DNA of 64,000 nt from Niveispirillum cyanobacteriorum (GTDB taxonomy: Bacteria > Pseudomonadota > Alphaproteobacteria > Azospirillales > Azospirillaceae), in the NCBI RefSeq assembly GCF_002868735.1, contig NZ_CP025612.1, positions 310,001 to 374,000 on the forward strand, in the 5' to 3' direction. Position numbers and translations under genes: made by a program. The notes below the pieces were generated by a model, which was given only the letters and a program-made list of their open reading frames with translations, made no database searches and had not been told where the DNA came from. Shown one piece after another: positions 7,745 through 16,140 of the stretch (positions are counted from its first letter, which is position 1; each line of letters starts with the position of its first letter).

Positions 7745-7859
7745 TCCACCTGTCGGATAAGGCGGGCGGCAAATCATGCCGTTCTGGCGGGTTTCTGCGG
7801 ATTTTTCGGGGGCGGGCATAGCGGGGCATAATCGCCTACCGGATAAAACGGCGGCAAAT
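7745..7859. promoter_or_regulatory. Tandem operator-like repeats between the IclR gene and the flavin monooxygenase
   Basis: The 357-base gap holds two copies of one element. The first, TCCACCTGTCGGATAA (7745-7760), continues into GGCGGGCGGCAAAT. The second, at 7832-7859, reads TCGCCTACCGGATAA and continues into AACGGCGGCAAAT, so the copies match with few differences at a spacing of about 86 bases. The first 13 bases belong to the TCCRC-N3 palindrome family. The same 16 bases, inverted, recur at 39005-39020 before the second IclR gene. Nothing else was recognised in the gap. Confidence 0.55.
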
Positions 7860-8013
7860 GCCCGCTAGGCTTACATTTTTCAAGGATACCGGCACGTCCG
7901 CCGTGTGGACAAGGGACAGCAGCTGCCTATCCCTGCGGCACATTCACGCCGCCTAATCCGTCGTGACGCCGATGATGGGTCGGCCGTCAACGAATCGAAG
8001 GCTTCAAACGCCC

Positions 8014-9162
8014 ATGAGCAAAGCGAGAATAACGATCGTCGGTGGCGGTATCGGCGGGTTCACGGCGGCCATCGCGCTGTTGCGCCAGGGCTTCGCCGTC
8101 ACGCTGCTGGAAGCCGCCCCCGCCTTTGCCGAGGTCGGCGCCGGTGTGACCCTGTCGCCCAACGCCATGAAGGGATATGTGCATCTGGGCCTGGCGGAGC
8201 GGATTGCCGCCGCCGGTGTTGAACCCGCTCGTCAGCGTATCCAGCATTGGCAGGATGGCCGCCTGCTGCGGTCCATCGACCGTTCCGACATGCGCGCCCG
8301 TTATGGCGCGCCCTATGTCTATATCCACCGTGCCGACCTGCACGCCATCCTGGTGGATGCGGCGGAGACTGCGGGGGGGCGGCTGCTGACCGATGCCGGC
8401 GTGGTCGCGGTGGAAGGCACCACGGCTGTCCTGCATGATGGCCGCCGGGTCGAGAGTGACCTGATCATCGGAGCTGATGGGTTGAAATCGGTGGTCCGCC
8501 GCCTGTTTGAACCTGCCGCCCCCCATTTCACGGGCCATGTCGCCTGGCGTGCGCTGGCTCCCGTCGAGGGGGCGCTGAAGGATCTGGTGGAATGGCCCGG
8601 CATGCATATCGGGCCGAACCGCATGGTCGTTCGCTATCCGGTCCGCGGGGCCAGGATCGTTAATATGGTGTTCTTCGCCCGTCAGGATGGCTGGACCCAG
8701 GATGGCTGGACCATTCCCGCCGAACGCTCCGACTTGGAGGCCACCTTTGCCGGCTGGGCGCCGGAGGTACAGGCCATGATCGCTGCGGTGCCGGAGGGTC
8801 GGATCTATAAATGGGCCATCAATGCCCGCCGCCCGCTGGATAGTTGGATCATTGATGACAAGGTGGCGCTGCTGGGCGACGCCGCCCATGCCATGACCCC
8901 TTTCATGGGCCAGGGCGCCGCCTGTGCCATTGAGGATGCGATCGTCCTGTCGCGCGCCCTGGGTGACAGCGCCAGCACCGGTGAGGCGCTTCGCCGCTAT
9001 GTCGCCGCCCGGCATGAACGCGCCACCTTCATTCAGCTGGAATCCAACGCCAACGCCGATAGGATGCAGGCCGCCAATACCGAACTGTTCGGGATGGAGG
9101 GCTTGCGCAACGAGGATACGTTGGGCCTGCTGAACTACGATTGCCGCACTGTTCCCGTCTGA
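8014..9162 (+). CDS. FAD-dependent aromatic-ring monooxygenase (group A)
   Basis: A 382-residue flavoprotein hydroxylase. It has the N-terminal GGGIGG dinucleotide motif (about 9-14), the GADG motif with LIIGADGLKS near the middle, and the C-terminal GDAAHAMTPFMGQGA that binds the FAD ribityl chain. Relatives (salicylate, 3-hydroxybenzoate and 6-hydroxynicotinate hydroxylases) use NAD(P)H and O2 to hydroxylate or oxidatively decarboxylate a phenolic or hydroxypyridine ring. It is 18 bases from an aldehyde dehydrogenase gene, and the two form a unit facing the IclR regulator. The exact substrate is unknown; 6-hydroxynicotinate-type rings are one option. Confidence 0.85.
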   Translation: MSKARITIVGGGIGGFTAAIALLRQGFAVTLLEAAPAFAEVGAGVTLSPNAMKGYVHLGLAERIAAAGVEPARQRIQHWQDGRLLRSIDRSDMRARYGAPYVYIHRADLHAILVDAAETAGGRLLTDAGVVAVEGTTAVLHDGRRVESDLIIGADGLKSVVRRLFEPAAPHFTGHVAWRALAPVEGALKDLVEWPGMHIGPNRMVVRYPVRGARIVNMVFFARQDGWTQDGWTIPAERSDLEATFAGWAPEVQAMIAAVPEGRIYKWAINARRPLDSWIIDDKVALLGDAAHAMTPFMGQGAACAIEDAIVLSRALGDSASTGEALRRYVAARHERATFIQLESNANADRMQAANTELFGMEGLRNEDTLGLLNYDCRTVPV

Positions 9163-9180
9163 TTGCTGGTAGCTGAGCCG

Positions 9181-10695
9181 ATGTCCCGTAAAGCCCTGCC
9201 GTTCGACGGCCTTCCCGTTTCTACCGCCACGCGGGCCTTTCTGGCCGAACGGCATGGGCTGTTGATCGACGGGCAATGGTGTCCCGCCTTGTCTGGCGCC
9301 ACACTGGACACCTATGACCCGGCAACCGAAATGCATCTGGCGACAGTGGCATCGGGTGGGGCCGAGGATGTGGATGCGGCAGTGCAAGCTGCGACCAGGG
9401 CCTTTCACGGCCCCTGGTCGCAGTTGAAGGCCCGTCAACGCGCCGCGCTTCTGGTCCGGTTGGCCCGGCTGCTGGAACGCGATGCGGCATTGTTTACGGA
9501 GTTGGAGATCCTGGATAATGGCATGCCGCGCTTCATCGCCGGCCTGACCGTGTCCAACTGTGTGGAGATGTTCGACTATTACGCCAGCGCCATCCTGCGC
9601 ATCGAAGGCGTAACCACCACGCCCCCGCCGCATGTGACGGCGGATGCGGAAGCGTTGACCTACACCCTACGGGAACCGGTGGGTGTGGTCGGGCTGATCG
9701 TCCCGTGGAACGTGCCCGTTTCGACCCTGACCTTGAAGCTGGCGCCCGCCCTGGCGTCGGGCTGTACCGTGGTGGTGAAGCCGGCGGAGGAGACGCCCTT
9801 GTCGGCCCTGGCGCTCGCCCGGTTGATCCAGGAGGCCGGCTTCCCCGACGGTGTGGTCAATATCGTCAATGGCCCCGGAGAGACGGCGGGAGCGGCGCTG
9901 TCCGCCCATCTGCTGGTCGACAAGATCAGCTTCACCGGCTCTACCGAGGTGGGGCGCAAGATCGTGCAGGCAGCATCCGGCAACCTGAAAAAAGTCTGCC
10001 TGGAGCTGGGCGGCAAGTCGCCTGTGGTGGTGATGCCGGATGCCGACCTGGAACTGGCCGGTCCCGGCGTGTCTATGGCGACCTTCTTCTTGCAGGGCCA
10101 GAACTGCATGGCCGGCACCCGGATATTCGCCCATGCGTCCATTCATGATGAGCTGGTGGCGCGGATGAAGGCTTTCACGGGCTTCTTCACGCTGGGTCAC
10201 GGGTTGGATGCCGGCAATAATTTCGGCCCTTTGATCAGCGGGCCGCATGCGTCGCGTGTCCTTGCCCATGTGGACCGGGCGCTGGCGCAGGGGGCGACCC
10301 TGGTGACGGGTGGTGCTAAACTGGACCGCCCCGGCCATTTCGTACCCCCCACCATCCTGACGGATGTCCGGCCCGACATGGATATCTTCCGCGACGAAGT
10401 GTTCGGGCCCGTTATGGCGGTCCATCGGTTTGAGACCGAGGATGTGGAAGAGATCGCTGCCATGGCTAATGACAGCGTCTATGGCCTGTCAGGCAGTGTC
10501 TGGACCCGCAGCCTGTCCACCGCGCACAAGCTGGTCTCGCGCATCCGGTCGGGTCAGGTGTCGATCAATTGCCATGGCGCCATCGCCACGAACATCCCGT
10601 TCGGCGGCTACAAACAGTCGGGCTGGGGCCGGGAATTCGGGCGTGAAGGTCTGGATGCGTATCTGGAGACGAAGGCAGTGACGGCGCGGCTGTAA
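9181..10695 (+). CDS. NAD(P)-dependent aldehyde dehydrogenase
   Basis: A 504-residue member of the aldehyde dehydrogenase superfamily, of normal length. The general base lies in ELGGKSP (Glu275) and the nucleophile in GQNCMAGTR (Cys309); the N-terminal half carries GLIVPWNVP and the cofactor loop FTGSTEVGRK. It oxidises an aldehyde to a carboxylate in the cytoplasm. Translation probably begins at ATG 9181, 18 bases after the monooxygenase stop; an in-frame TTG at 9163 is also possible. Coupling to the flavin monooxygenase suggests that both serve one aromatic or aliphatic aldehyde/acid route. Confidence 0.9.
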   Translation: MSRKALPFDGLPVSTATRAFLAERHGLLIDGQWCPALSGATLDTYDPATEMHLATVASGGAEDVDAAVQAATRAFHGPWSQLKARQRAALLVRLARLLERDAALFTELEILDNGMPRFIAGLTVSNCVEMFDYYASAILRIEGVTTTPPPHVTADAEALTYTLREPVGVVGLIVPWNVPVSTLTLKLAPALASGCTVVVKPAEETPLSALALARLIQEAGFPDGVVNIVNGPGETAGAALSAHLLVDKISFTGSTEVGRKIVQAASGNLKKVCLELGGKSPVVVMPDADLELAGPGVSMATFFLQGQNCMAGTRIFAHASIHDELVARMKAFTGFFTLGHGLDAGNNFGPLISGPHASRVLAHVDRALAQGATLVTGGAKLDRPGHFVPPTILTDVRPDMDIFRDEVFGPVMAVHRFETEDVEEIAAMANDSVYGLSGSVWTRSLSTAHKLVSRIRSGQVSINCHGAIATNIPFGGYKQSGWGREFGREGLDAYLETKAVTARL

Positions 10696-10712
10696 CACCA
10701 CGCCGCTGTCTA

Positions 10713-11786
10713 TTAACGCTTCACGAACGCGTCGATCCGTACCCGTACATTCGTCTGGATGTCGGCATAGAACAGGCCGTAATCATGGTAATGCATGATT
10801 CCGCCCGGCAAGGGTTTCAGCCCTAGCGCCGGATCGGCATCGACGACAAGGAAGCCCTTATCGCAGTGCGCGGCCACCGACTTCGCCACCAGCGCCTTGA
10901 CCGGCCCCTCGCCCGGATCGCCGGGGGCTGCACCCTTGTTCAGATCCTTTGCCGCTACGGGCTGGTCCCGGTCAAAGGTCAGGGGATTGACGCAGACCGG
11001 TTCCTTGCCCGGTACGTCACCATAAAGTGACACGAACCGCTGGGCGTTGGCCTTGCCCATCAGGGCCAGATCGGTGTCCGGAGTGACGGCGTTCCAGGCG
11101 ATGACGCAGCCGGTGTCCGCCGGTTTGGCACAGATCGACAGGGTTTTGTAGGTGCGGGGGAAGTCGCCTTCCGACAGGTTCACGCCGATGACATAGGCAA
11201 CGACCATCCGGTCCTTCAGCGGCGATCCGTCGATACGATCCTTCAGCAGCCGCATCAGGTGGGAAGCCCCCTGGCTGTGCCCTGCCAGGATGAAGGGCCT
11301 GCCCGCATTGTCGCGCTTCAGATACAGGTCGAAGGCACGCAACACGTCGCTATAGGCAAGATCGAACGCCTTCTGCCCGTCGCCCGCCATGTTGCTGAAG
11401 CCCAAACGCGTGGCTTGCCGGTAGCGGGGGGCGAAGATGCGGCAGCAGGTGTTGAAAACGGCGGCTTGCCGCGCGATGACGCTTGCATCGGTCCAGTCAT
11501 TGACAGCCTTGTCCGCCGGGTCCTGGTTCCAGCGCGTCACCGACCGGTCAGTGGTCGGGTGAATGTAGAAGACATCCACATCCGGTGCCGTCGCCAGTTT
11601 GCCGACATTGCCGGGCAGGGCCCCGCTGGCGCCGGGTGCCCAGGCGGTGGCGGCCCAGGTTGCGGCGCGGCCATAATCGGGGGGCGGGGGGGGCGTCTGG
11701 CTTTCAAAGGCGGGCGGCGGGTCCGCTGCCATGGCGGTGCCGGCCAGAAGCCCCAGCGACAGAAGACAGGACAGGACGCGCTTCAT
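10713..11786 (-). CDS. Secreted DUF3089 alpha/beta hydrolase
   Basis: A 357-residue protein with a Sec signal peptide (1-20, cleavage near AMA/ADP), a proline-rich linker and a DUF3089 domain. Recognisable segments are DVFYIHPTTD (about 68-77) and the lipase-like elbow GHSQG (about 176-180), so it is likely a serine esterase in the periplasm. The substrate class of DUF3089 is not established. The gene is convergent with the aldehyde dehydrogenase (17 bases between stops) and divergent from the TonB receptor, sharing the intergenic region with two palindromes. This suggests a role in processing the ligand taken up by that receptor. Confidence 0.8.
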   Translation of the reverse strand: MKRVLSCLLSLGLLAGTAMAADPPPAFESQTPPPPPDYGRAATWAATAWAPGASGALPGNVGKLATAPDVDVFYIHPTTDRSVTRWNQDPADKAVNDWTDASVIARQAAVFNTCCRIFAPRYRQATRLGFSNMAGDGQKAFDLAYSDVLRAFDLYLKRDNAGRPFILAGHSQGASHLMRLLKDRIDGSPLKDRMVVAYVIGVNLSEGDFPRTYKTLSICAKPADTGCVIAWNAVTPDTDLALMGKANAQRFVSLYGDVPGKEPVCVNPLTFDRDQPVAAKDLNKGAAPGDPGEGPVKALVAKSVAAHCDKGFLVVDADPALGLKPLPGGIMHYHDYGLFYADIQTNVRVRIDAFVKR

Positions 11787-11864
11787 CTCGATCCCCGTTT
11801 ATCCTTTATGGTTCCGAAGCCTAGCAGTATGGCCGCCAACGTTGGGACCGCCAGGGACCGCCTG

Positions 11865-11915
11865 TCCGCTGGGCGGTCATGTGCCGCGAGCCCTTAGCCC
11901 TATCCGCCTAGCGGA
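11865..11915. promoter_or_regulatory. Two TCCGC-N3-GCGGx palindromes upstream of the TonB receptor
   Basis: TCCGC-TGG-GCGGT (11865-11877) and TCCGC-CTA-GCGGA (11903-11915) lie 38 bases centre to centre in the 340-base gap between the DUF3089 gene and the TonB receptor. Both belong to the palindrome family of this cluster. The rest of the gap shows only an AT-rich stretch (about 12000-12050) that could hold the promoter. Confidence 0.5.
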
Positions 11916-12126
11916 CAGCGTGGGCGGCGATGTTGTGGAAAGTTCGGCAAAGGAATTAGCTGACTGGGCAGGCAGATATCCGGCTAGCAGGCTGATCGGG
12001 AAATACCAGCGTAGGCAAATAAAATAAGCCAGCGCGGCCCCCAAATAAAGTACAGCTGCCAGAAAACGGGAACAAGGCGCCGGAAATAATGCCGCTCGAA
12101 ATGACCGCAAAAATCAAGGGGGCTTC

Positions 12127-14571
12127 ATGTACCGTTCCAAATTCGTCGCCCTGACCACGTCCGCCCTGGTCAGTGCCTTCGCTGCTTCCGCAATTGTTCC
12201 CGCTGCCCTGGCTGCCGAGGGCGAGCTGGTGCTGGAAGAGATCATCGTCACGGCCCGTAAGCGCAAGGAGGACATTCAGACCGTCCCCATCGCGATCCAG
12301 GCTCTGACCGCCGACGATCTTTCGGAGCGCAACATCACCACCCTGACCGAACTGGCGAACAACACGCCTGGCATCTCGGTCACCAACATCACCGGTGGCG
12401 CTTTCACCAACGTCTATGTGCGTGGTCTGGCGCCCGCGAATTCGTCCACCGACCTCAATATCGAAGCTAATGTCGGTATTTTCATCGACGGCATCTATCA
12501 GACCAGCCGTAACACGGCGGACGTTCTGGGTACCGTCGATATCGCCCAGCTAGACGTGGTGAAGGGTCCGCAGAGCGCGCTTTACGGCCGTTCCACCTTC
12601 GCTGGCGCCGTGGGCATCACAACCGCTCGCCCCACCGGCACGCCCGAAGGAAAAGCCAGCGTCACCATCGGCAATAATGGCGATTATCGTGGCAAGGTCT
12701 CCCTGTCCCGTCCGATCATCGAGGACAAGCTGGCCGGCTCGATCACCGCTTCCTGGTCCACCTATGCCGGCGAGTTCAAGAACGATTTCGACCCTAACGA
12801 CAAGCTGGGCGGGTTTGAGAAGCGCGGCGTCTCCGGCGCCCTGGTCTTCACCCCGACCGAGAACTTCACGGCGACCTTCACCGGCTTTGCCACCAAGTCC
12901 ACATCTGAAATGCCCGGCCTCTCGCTGAACCCGGTGACGACCCACAATTGCGGTGGTTTCAACGCTCAGTCGCAGGCCTATCTGCTCTATTGCGGCAAGA
13001 TCCCGACCAACCTGCCCATCGATGTCACCTCCACCATTCCGGAAAGCGTCTCCAAGTCCCGTCAGGGCGCCCTGGAGCTGGAATATGAGTTCGAGAATTT
13101 CTCGATCGTCAGCGTCACCGGCATCAGCGCTTCGGAGATTTATGCGGGCAACGATTCCGACGTCTATGGCAATGGGGCGCTCTATGGCATCTGCACGGTC
13201 GGCAGCACCTGCGGTGCCGCCACCGGCAGCTACACCCGCACCGTCCGTGCCAATTCCCTGCTGATCAGCAATGATGAGGTGGTGACCAAGAGCCAGGAAA
13301 TCCGTATCCAGTCGCCCGACGCCGACCGGTTCCAATGGCTGGCCGGTGCCTTCTTCTTCCAGTCGAATGTCGACAGCAAGTCGTGGGCTGCCACGTCGGC
13401 CCCTGGTTTGGCGGCTAATGAACGTCTGGTGCAGATCCTGCCCGGTTCCCCCGCCGGCACCGGTCCGCTGGCGTCGCTGGCCAATCCGGGCCTGGTCCTG
13501 GACCCGACCATCGTTGCCCGTCTGGCCAGCCAGAATTACAAGCAGAACATCACCCGTTCGGTGTTCGGCTCTGTCGGGTATGAAGTAATTGATGGCCTGC
13601 GCGTCGCTGCGGAAGGCCGGTATAACATCGACCGCAAGACCGACCGCTGCCTGCTGACCTTCTTCAACGCCTTCGGTCCCTGCGTCGCCGGTCAGCCCTT
13701 CCGGGGTGAGTTCACCAGCTTCACGCCGCGTTTCACGGTCGATTACAAGGCCACGGAAGATGTCTTCCTGTTCGCCTCGGCGGCCAAGGGCGTGCGCTCG
13801 GGTGGTTTCAACTCGCTGGCCGGTCTGTCGGACAATGAGAAGACCTTCGACGAAGAGACGAACTGGACCTATGAAGCCGGTGTAAAGTCCTGGCTGTTCG
13901 ACCGTCGCGTCATGCTGAACGCCTCGGCCTTCCGCGTGAACTGGACGAACCTGCAGCTCTCCACCTTCTCTCCCACCGCGTCCGTCGCGCAGGCAATCAT
14001 CATGAATGCCGGCAAGATGAATACCAACGGGTTCGAGGTGCAGACCGAGGTGAAGGCTACCGACATTGTGTCCGTCGGCGGTTCGGTGACCTATTCCGAT
14101 CCGAAATTCGCCAAGGGCACCTATGACCCGGCCTATTCGTCGCAGTGCGGCAACCCGTCCACCGTCTGTGATCTGGTCACCATCACGGGCCGTGGCACCT
14201 TCGCCTCCATCGCCGGCAACCGTCCGGCCCGGTCGGTGAAGTTGCAGTATAACCTGCATGTCACCGCAGACGTGCCGGTCTCCGCCGACTGGACCCTGGC
14301 CGGTCGTGTGGACGTCAATTACACCGGCCCCAGCTACGTCAACAGCCTGAACCTGACCACCTTTGGTGAGCGCACGCTGACCAATCTGCGTCTGGCGCTG
14401 GAAAGCGACACCTATTCCATCGCGGCCTGGGCGACCAACCTGACCGACGAGAAGTATAACGCCAACATCATCCAGCAGCCGCGTAACTACAATGTCGGCA
14501 CCCAGCGTATCATGGAAGTCTACCATGGTGAGGGCCGCCGCTTCGGCGTCACGGCTTCCGCCAAGTTCTGA
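12127..14571 (+). CDS. TonB-dependent outer-membrane receptor
   Basis: An 814-residue receptor. Residues 1-30 are a signal peptide ending in ALA, followed by a TonB-box-like EEIIVTARKRKEDIQ, a plug domain (about 45-160, with LTELANNTPGISV and DVVKGPQSALYGRSTFAG) and a beta-barrel ending in the usual terminal Phe. The plug type is the iron-complex/oligosaccharide-receptor group common in alphaproteobacteria that import plant-derived or hydrophobic compounds. AAGGGGG five bases upstream fixes the start. It precedes the Tat amine oxidase and the cytochrome fusion, so it may import their substrate. No FecR/FecI partner is present, so regulation is probably by the cluster regulators. Confidence 0.93.
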   Translation: MYRSKFVALTTSALVSAFAASAIVPAALAAEGELVLEEIIVTARKRKEDIQTVPIAIQALTADDLSERNITTLTELANNTPGISVTNITGGAFTNVYVRGLAPANSSTDLNIEANVGIFIDGIYQTSRNTADVLGTVDIAQLDVVKGPQSALYGRSTFAGAVGITTARPTGTPEGKASVTIGNNGDYRGKVSLSRPIIEDKLAGSITASWSTYAGEFKNDFDPNDKLGGFEKRGVSGALVFTPTENFTATFTGFATKSTSEMPGLSLNPVTTHNCGGFNAQSQAYLLYCGKIPTNLPIDVTSTIPESVSKSRQGALELEYEFENFSIVSVTGISASEIYAGNDSDVYGNGALYGICTVGSTCGAATGSYTRTVRANSLLISNDEVVTKSQEIRIQSPDADRFQWLAGAFFFQSNVDSKSWAATSAPGLAANERLVQILPGSPAGTGPLASLANPGLVLDPTIVARLASQNYKQNITRSVFGSVGYEVIDGLRVAAEGRYNIDRKTDRCLLTFFNAFGPCVAGQPFRGEFTSFTPRFTVDYKATEDVFLFASAAKGVRSGGFNSLAGLSDNEKTFDEETNWTYEAGVKSWLFDRRVMLNASAFRVNWTNLQLSTFSPTASVAQAIIMNAGKMNTNGFEVQTEVKATDIVSVGGSVTYSDPKFAKGTYDPAYSSQCGNPSTVCDLVTITGRGTFASIAGNRPARSVKLQYNLHVTADVPVSADWTLAGRVDVNYTGPSYVNSLNLTTFGERTLTNLRLALESDTYSIAAWATNLTDEKYNANIIQQPRNYNVGTQRIMEVYHGEGRRFGVTASAKF

Positions 14572-14587
14572 TGATGCGATGACGTTT

Positions 14588-14621
14588 CCCCCGGCCCTTA
14601 AGGCCGGGGGATTGTTATTTT
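14588..14621 (+). terminator. Rho-independent terminator after the TonB receptor
   Basis: CCCCCGGCC and GGCCGGGGG pair around a 5-base loop and are followed by ATTGTTATTTT. It lies between the receptor and the amine oxidase gene, so downstream expression would depend on read-through or a separate promoter. Confidence 0.8.
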
Positions 14622-14642
14622 ACCAGGTTGGAGAATGTGCTC

Positions 14643-16109
14643 ATGACCCTCCGTCAGCCGATCCTGTCCCGCCGTTCCGTTGTGGGTGGCATCCTTGCCG
14701 CCGCACCGCTGCTCGCCGCGTCGCGCGGCTGGGCCGCCGGACCCCAGACCGTTGATGTCGTGGTGGTCGGTGCCGGCCTTGCCGGTCTGAACGCCGCCGC
14801 CATGCTGGAGGAACAGGGCCTGGTGGTGCAGGTGGTGGAAGCGTCCGACCGTGTCGGTGGCCGCTTGCGCACGGGCCGGGCCGAAGGCTATCAGGCCGAG
14901 CTGGGCGGCAGCGAGGTTGGCGCACTTTACGGCCGCGTCCGCGACGCCTGTGCCCGCCACAATGTCGGGCTGACCACCAAGGGTGCCAAGGGCACGGACT
15001 TCCTGCTGCATGTCGATGGCACCAGCGTGCTGACCGCCGACTGGGCCAAATCGCCGGTCAATCAGACGCGGGGAAAGGAACGCGAATTTCTGCCCTTTAT
15101 CCTGCAAAACCGTCTGATGCATGACTGGCTGCCCTTTAACCAGACCAATGCCTGGCTGCAGCCGGAGAATTTGCAGTACGACATTTCCGCCGCCGAACTG
15201 ATGCGGTCCAAGGGTGTGTCAGAGGCGGCGATCCGGCTGGCTGATATCGACCTGAACGGCGCCAGCTTGGAGGGCGTGTCCGCCCTGTCGATCTTCCGCG
15301 ATATGGCGCGTGCCCAGGTGGAAGGCTTCAAGGACCCCAACAAGCCGCAATATGGCGGTGCTTCGCTGGTATCCGACCGCAGCTATATTGTCGGCGGGTC
15401 CGACATGCTGCCGCGCGCCATGGCCGCCGCGCTGAAATTGCCGGTGCGCTTGAACAGCCCCGTGATCGCCGTCGATCAGGCGGGTGATCAGGTCAAGACC
15501 CTGCTGGGCAATGGCGACGTGCTGACCAGCCGTTTCATGGTGATGGCCGCACCGTTCAGCGCCGTCAGCCGCATCCGCTTCACGCCTGGCCTACCCGATG
15601 CACAGGCCGATGCCGTTGCCGGTGCCCGTTATTCGGCAACGACGCAGTTCCATTTCAAGATCAAGAAGCCCTATTGGGAAAAAGACGGCCTGCCACCCTC
15701 AATCTGGAGCAACACGTCGTTCGAGCGTGCTTTCGCGCTGAAAAGCCCGGAGACGGGCGAGATTGAGACCATGATTGTCTGGGTCAATGGCGATGGAGCC
15801 ACCCGGTGGGACGACCGCGACACCGCTAAACAGGTGGAACTGGTGCTGGCCGAACTGGCCCGTATCCGGCCGAGCATGGCCGGCGCCTTGGAATACAAGG
15901 TCGGCTACAGCTGGGGCCGCAACCCGTTTGTGGGTGGCAACAAGCATTTCTATGCACCGGGTCAGGTGAAGCGCTTCGCCATGGAGATGGGTAAGCCCGC
16001 CGGTCGTGTCCATTTCGCGGGCGAGCATCTGCGCCGCCTGGAACATGGCATGGAAAGCGCCATGGAAACGGGCGAGGCCGCAGCACTGGAAATCCTGGAA
16101 AAGATTTAA
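14643..16109 (+). CDS. Tat-exported flavin-containing amine oxidase/dehydrogenase
   Basis: A 488-residue flavoprotein of the monoamine-oxidase family. The N-terminus carries a twin-arginine signal (LSRRSVVGG, residues 8-16, then a hydrophobic stretch). The mature part has GAGLAG (43-48) with EASDRVGGRLRTG, and the C-terminal FAD motif HFAGEHLRR. Family members oxidise amines; the periplasmic nicotine oxidoreductase NicA2 passes its electrons to a cytochrome c rather than to O2. The next gene, 31 bases downstream, encodes a membrane cytochrome c, so a similar dehydrogenase arrangement is likely here. GGAG nine bases before ATG 14643 sets the start. The amine substrate is unknown. Confidence 0.85.
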   Translation: MTLRQPILSRRSVVGGILAAAPLLAASRGWAAGPQTVDVVVVGAGLAGLNAAAMLEEQGLVVQVVEASDRVGGRLRTGRAEGYQAELGGSEVGALYGRVRDACARHNVGLTTKGAKGTDFLLHVDGTSVLTADWAKSPVNQTRGKEREFLPFILQNRLMHDWLPFNQTNAWLQPENLQYDISAAELMRSKGVSEAAIRLADIDLNGASLEGVSALSIFRDMARAQVEGFKDPNKPQYGGASLVSDRSYIVGGSDMLPRAMAAALKLPVRLNSPVIAVDQAGDQVKTLLGNGDVLTSRFMVMAAPFSAVSRIRFTPGLPDAQADAVAGARYSATTQFHFKIKKPYWEKDGLPPSIWSNTSFERAFALKSPETGEIETMIVWVNGDGATRWDDRDTAKQVELVLAELARIRPSMAGALEYKVGYSWGRNPFVGGNKHFYAPGQVKRFAMEMGKPAGRVHFAGEHLRRLEHGMESAMETGEAAALEILEKI

Positions 16110-16140
16110 CAGGCCGCGATAAGGCCGGGGGACATCGGGT

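Noticed and set aside
12550-14526. Long open frame of 658 codons on the minus strand opposite the TonB receptor
   Set aside because: It lies wholly inside a gene with clear receptor motifs, has low-complexity Gly/Arg/Gln content and no start context; such frames are normal in GC-rich DNA.
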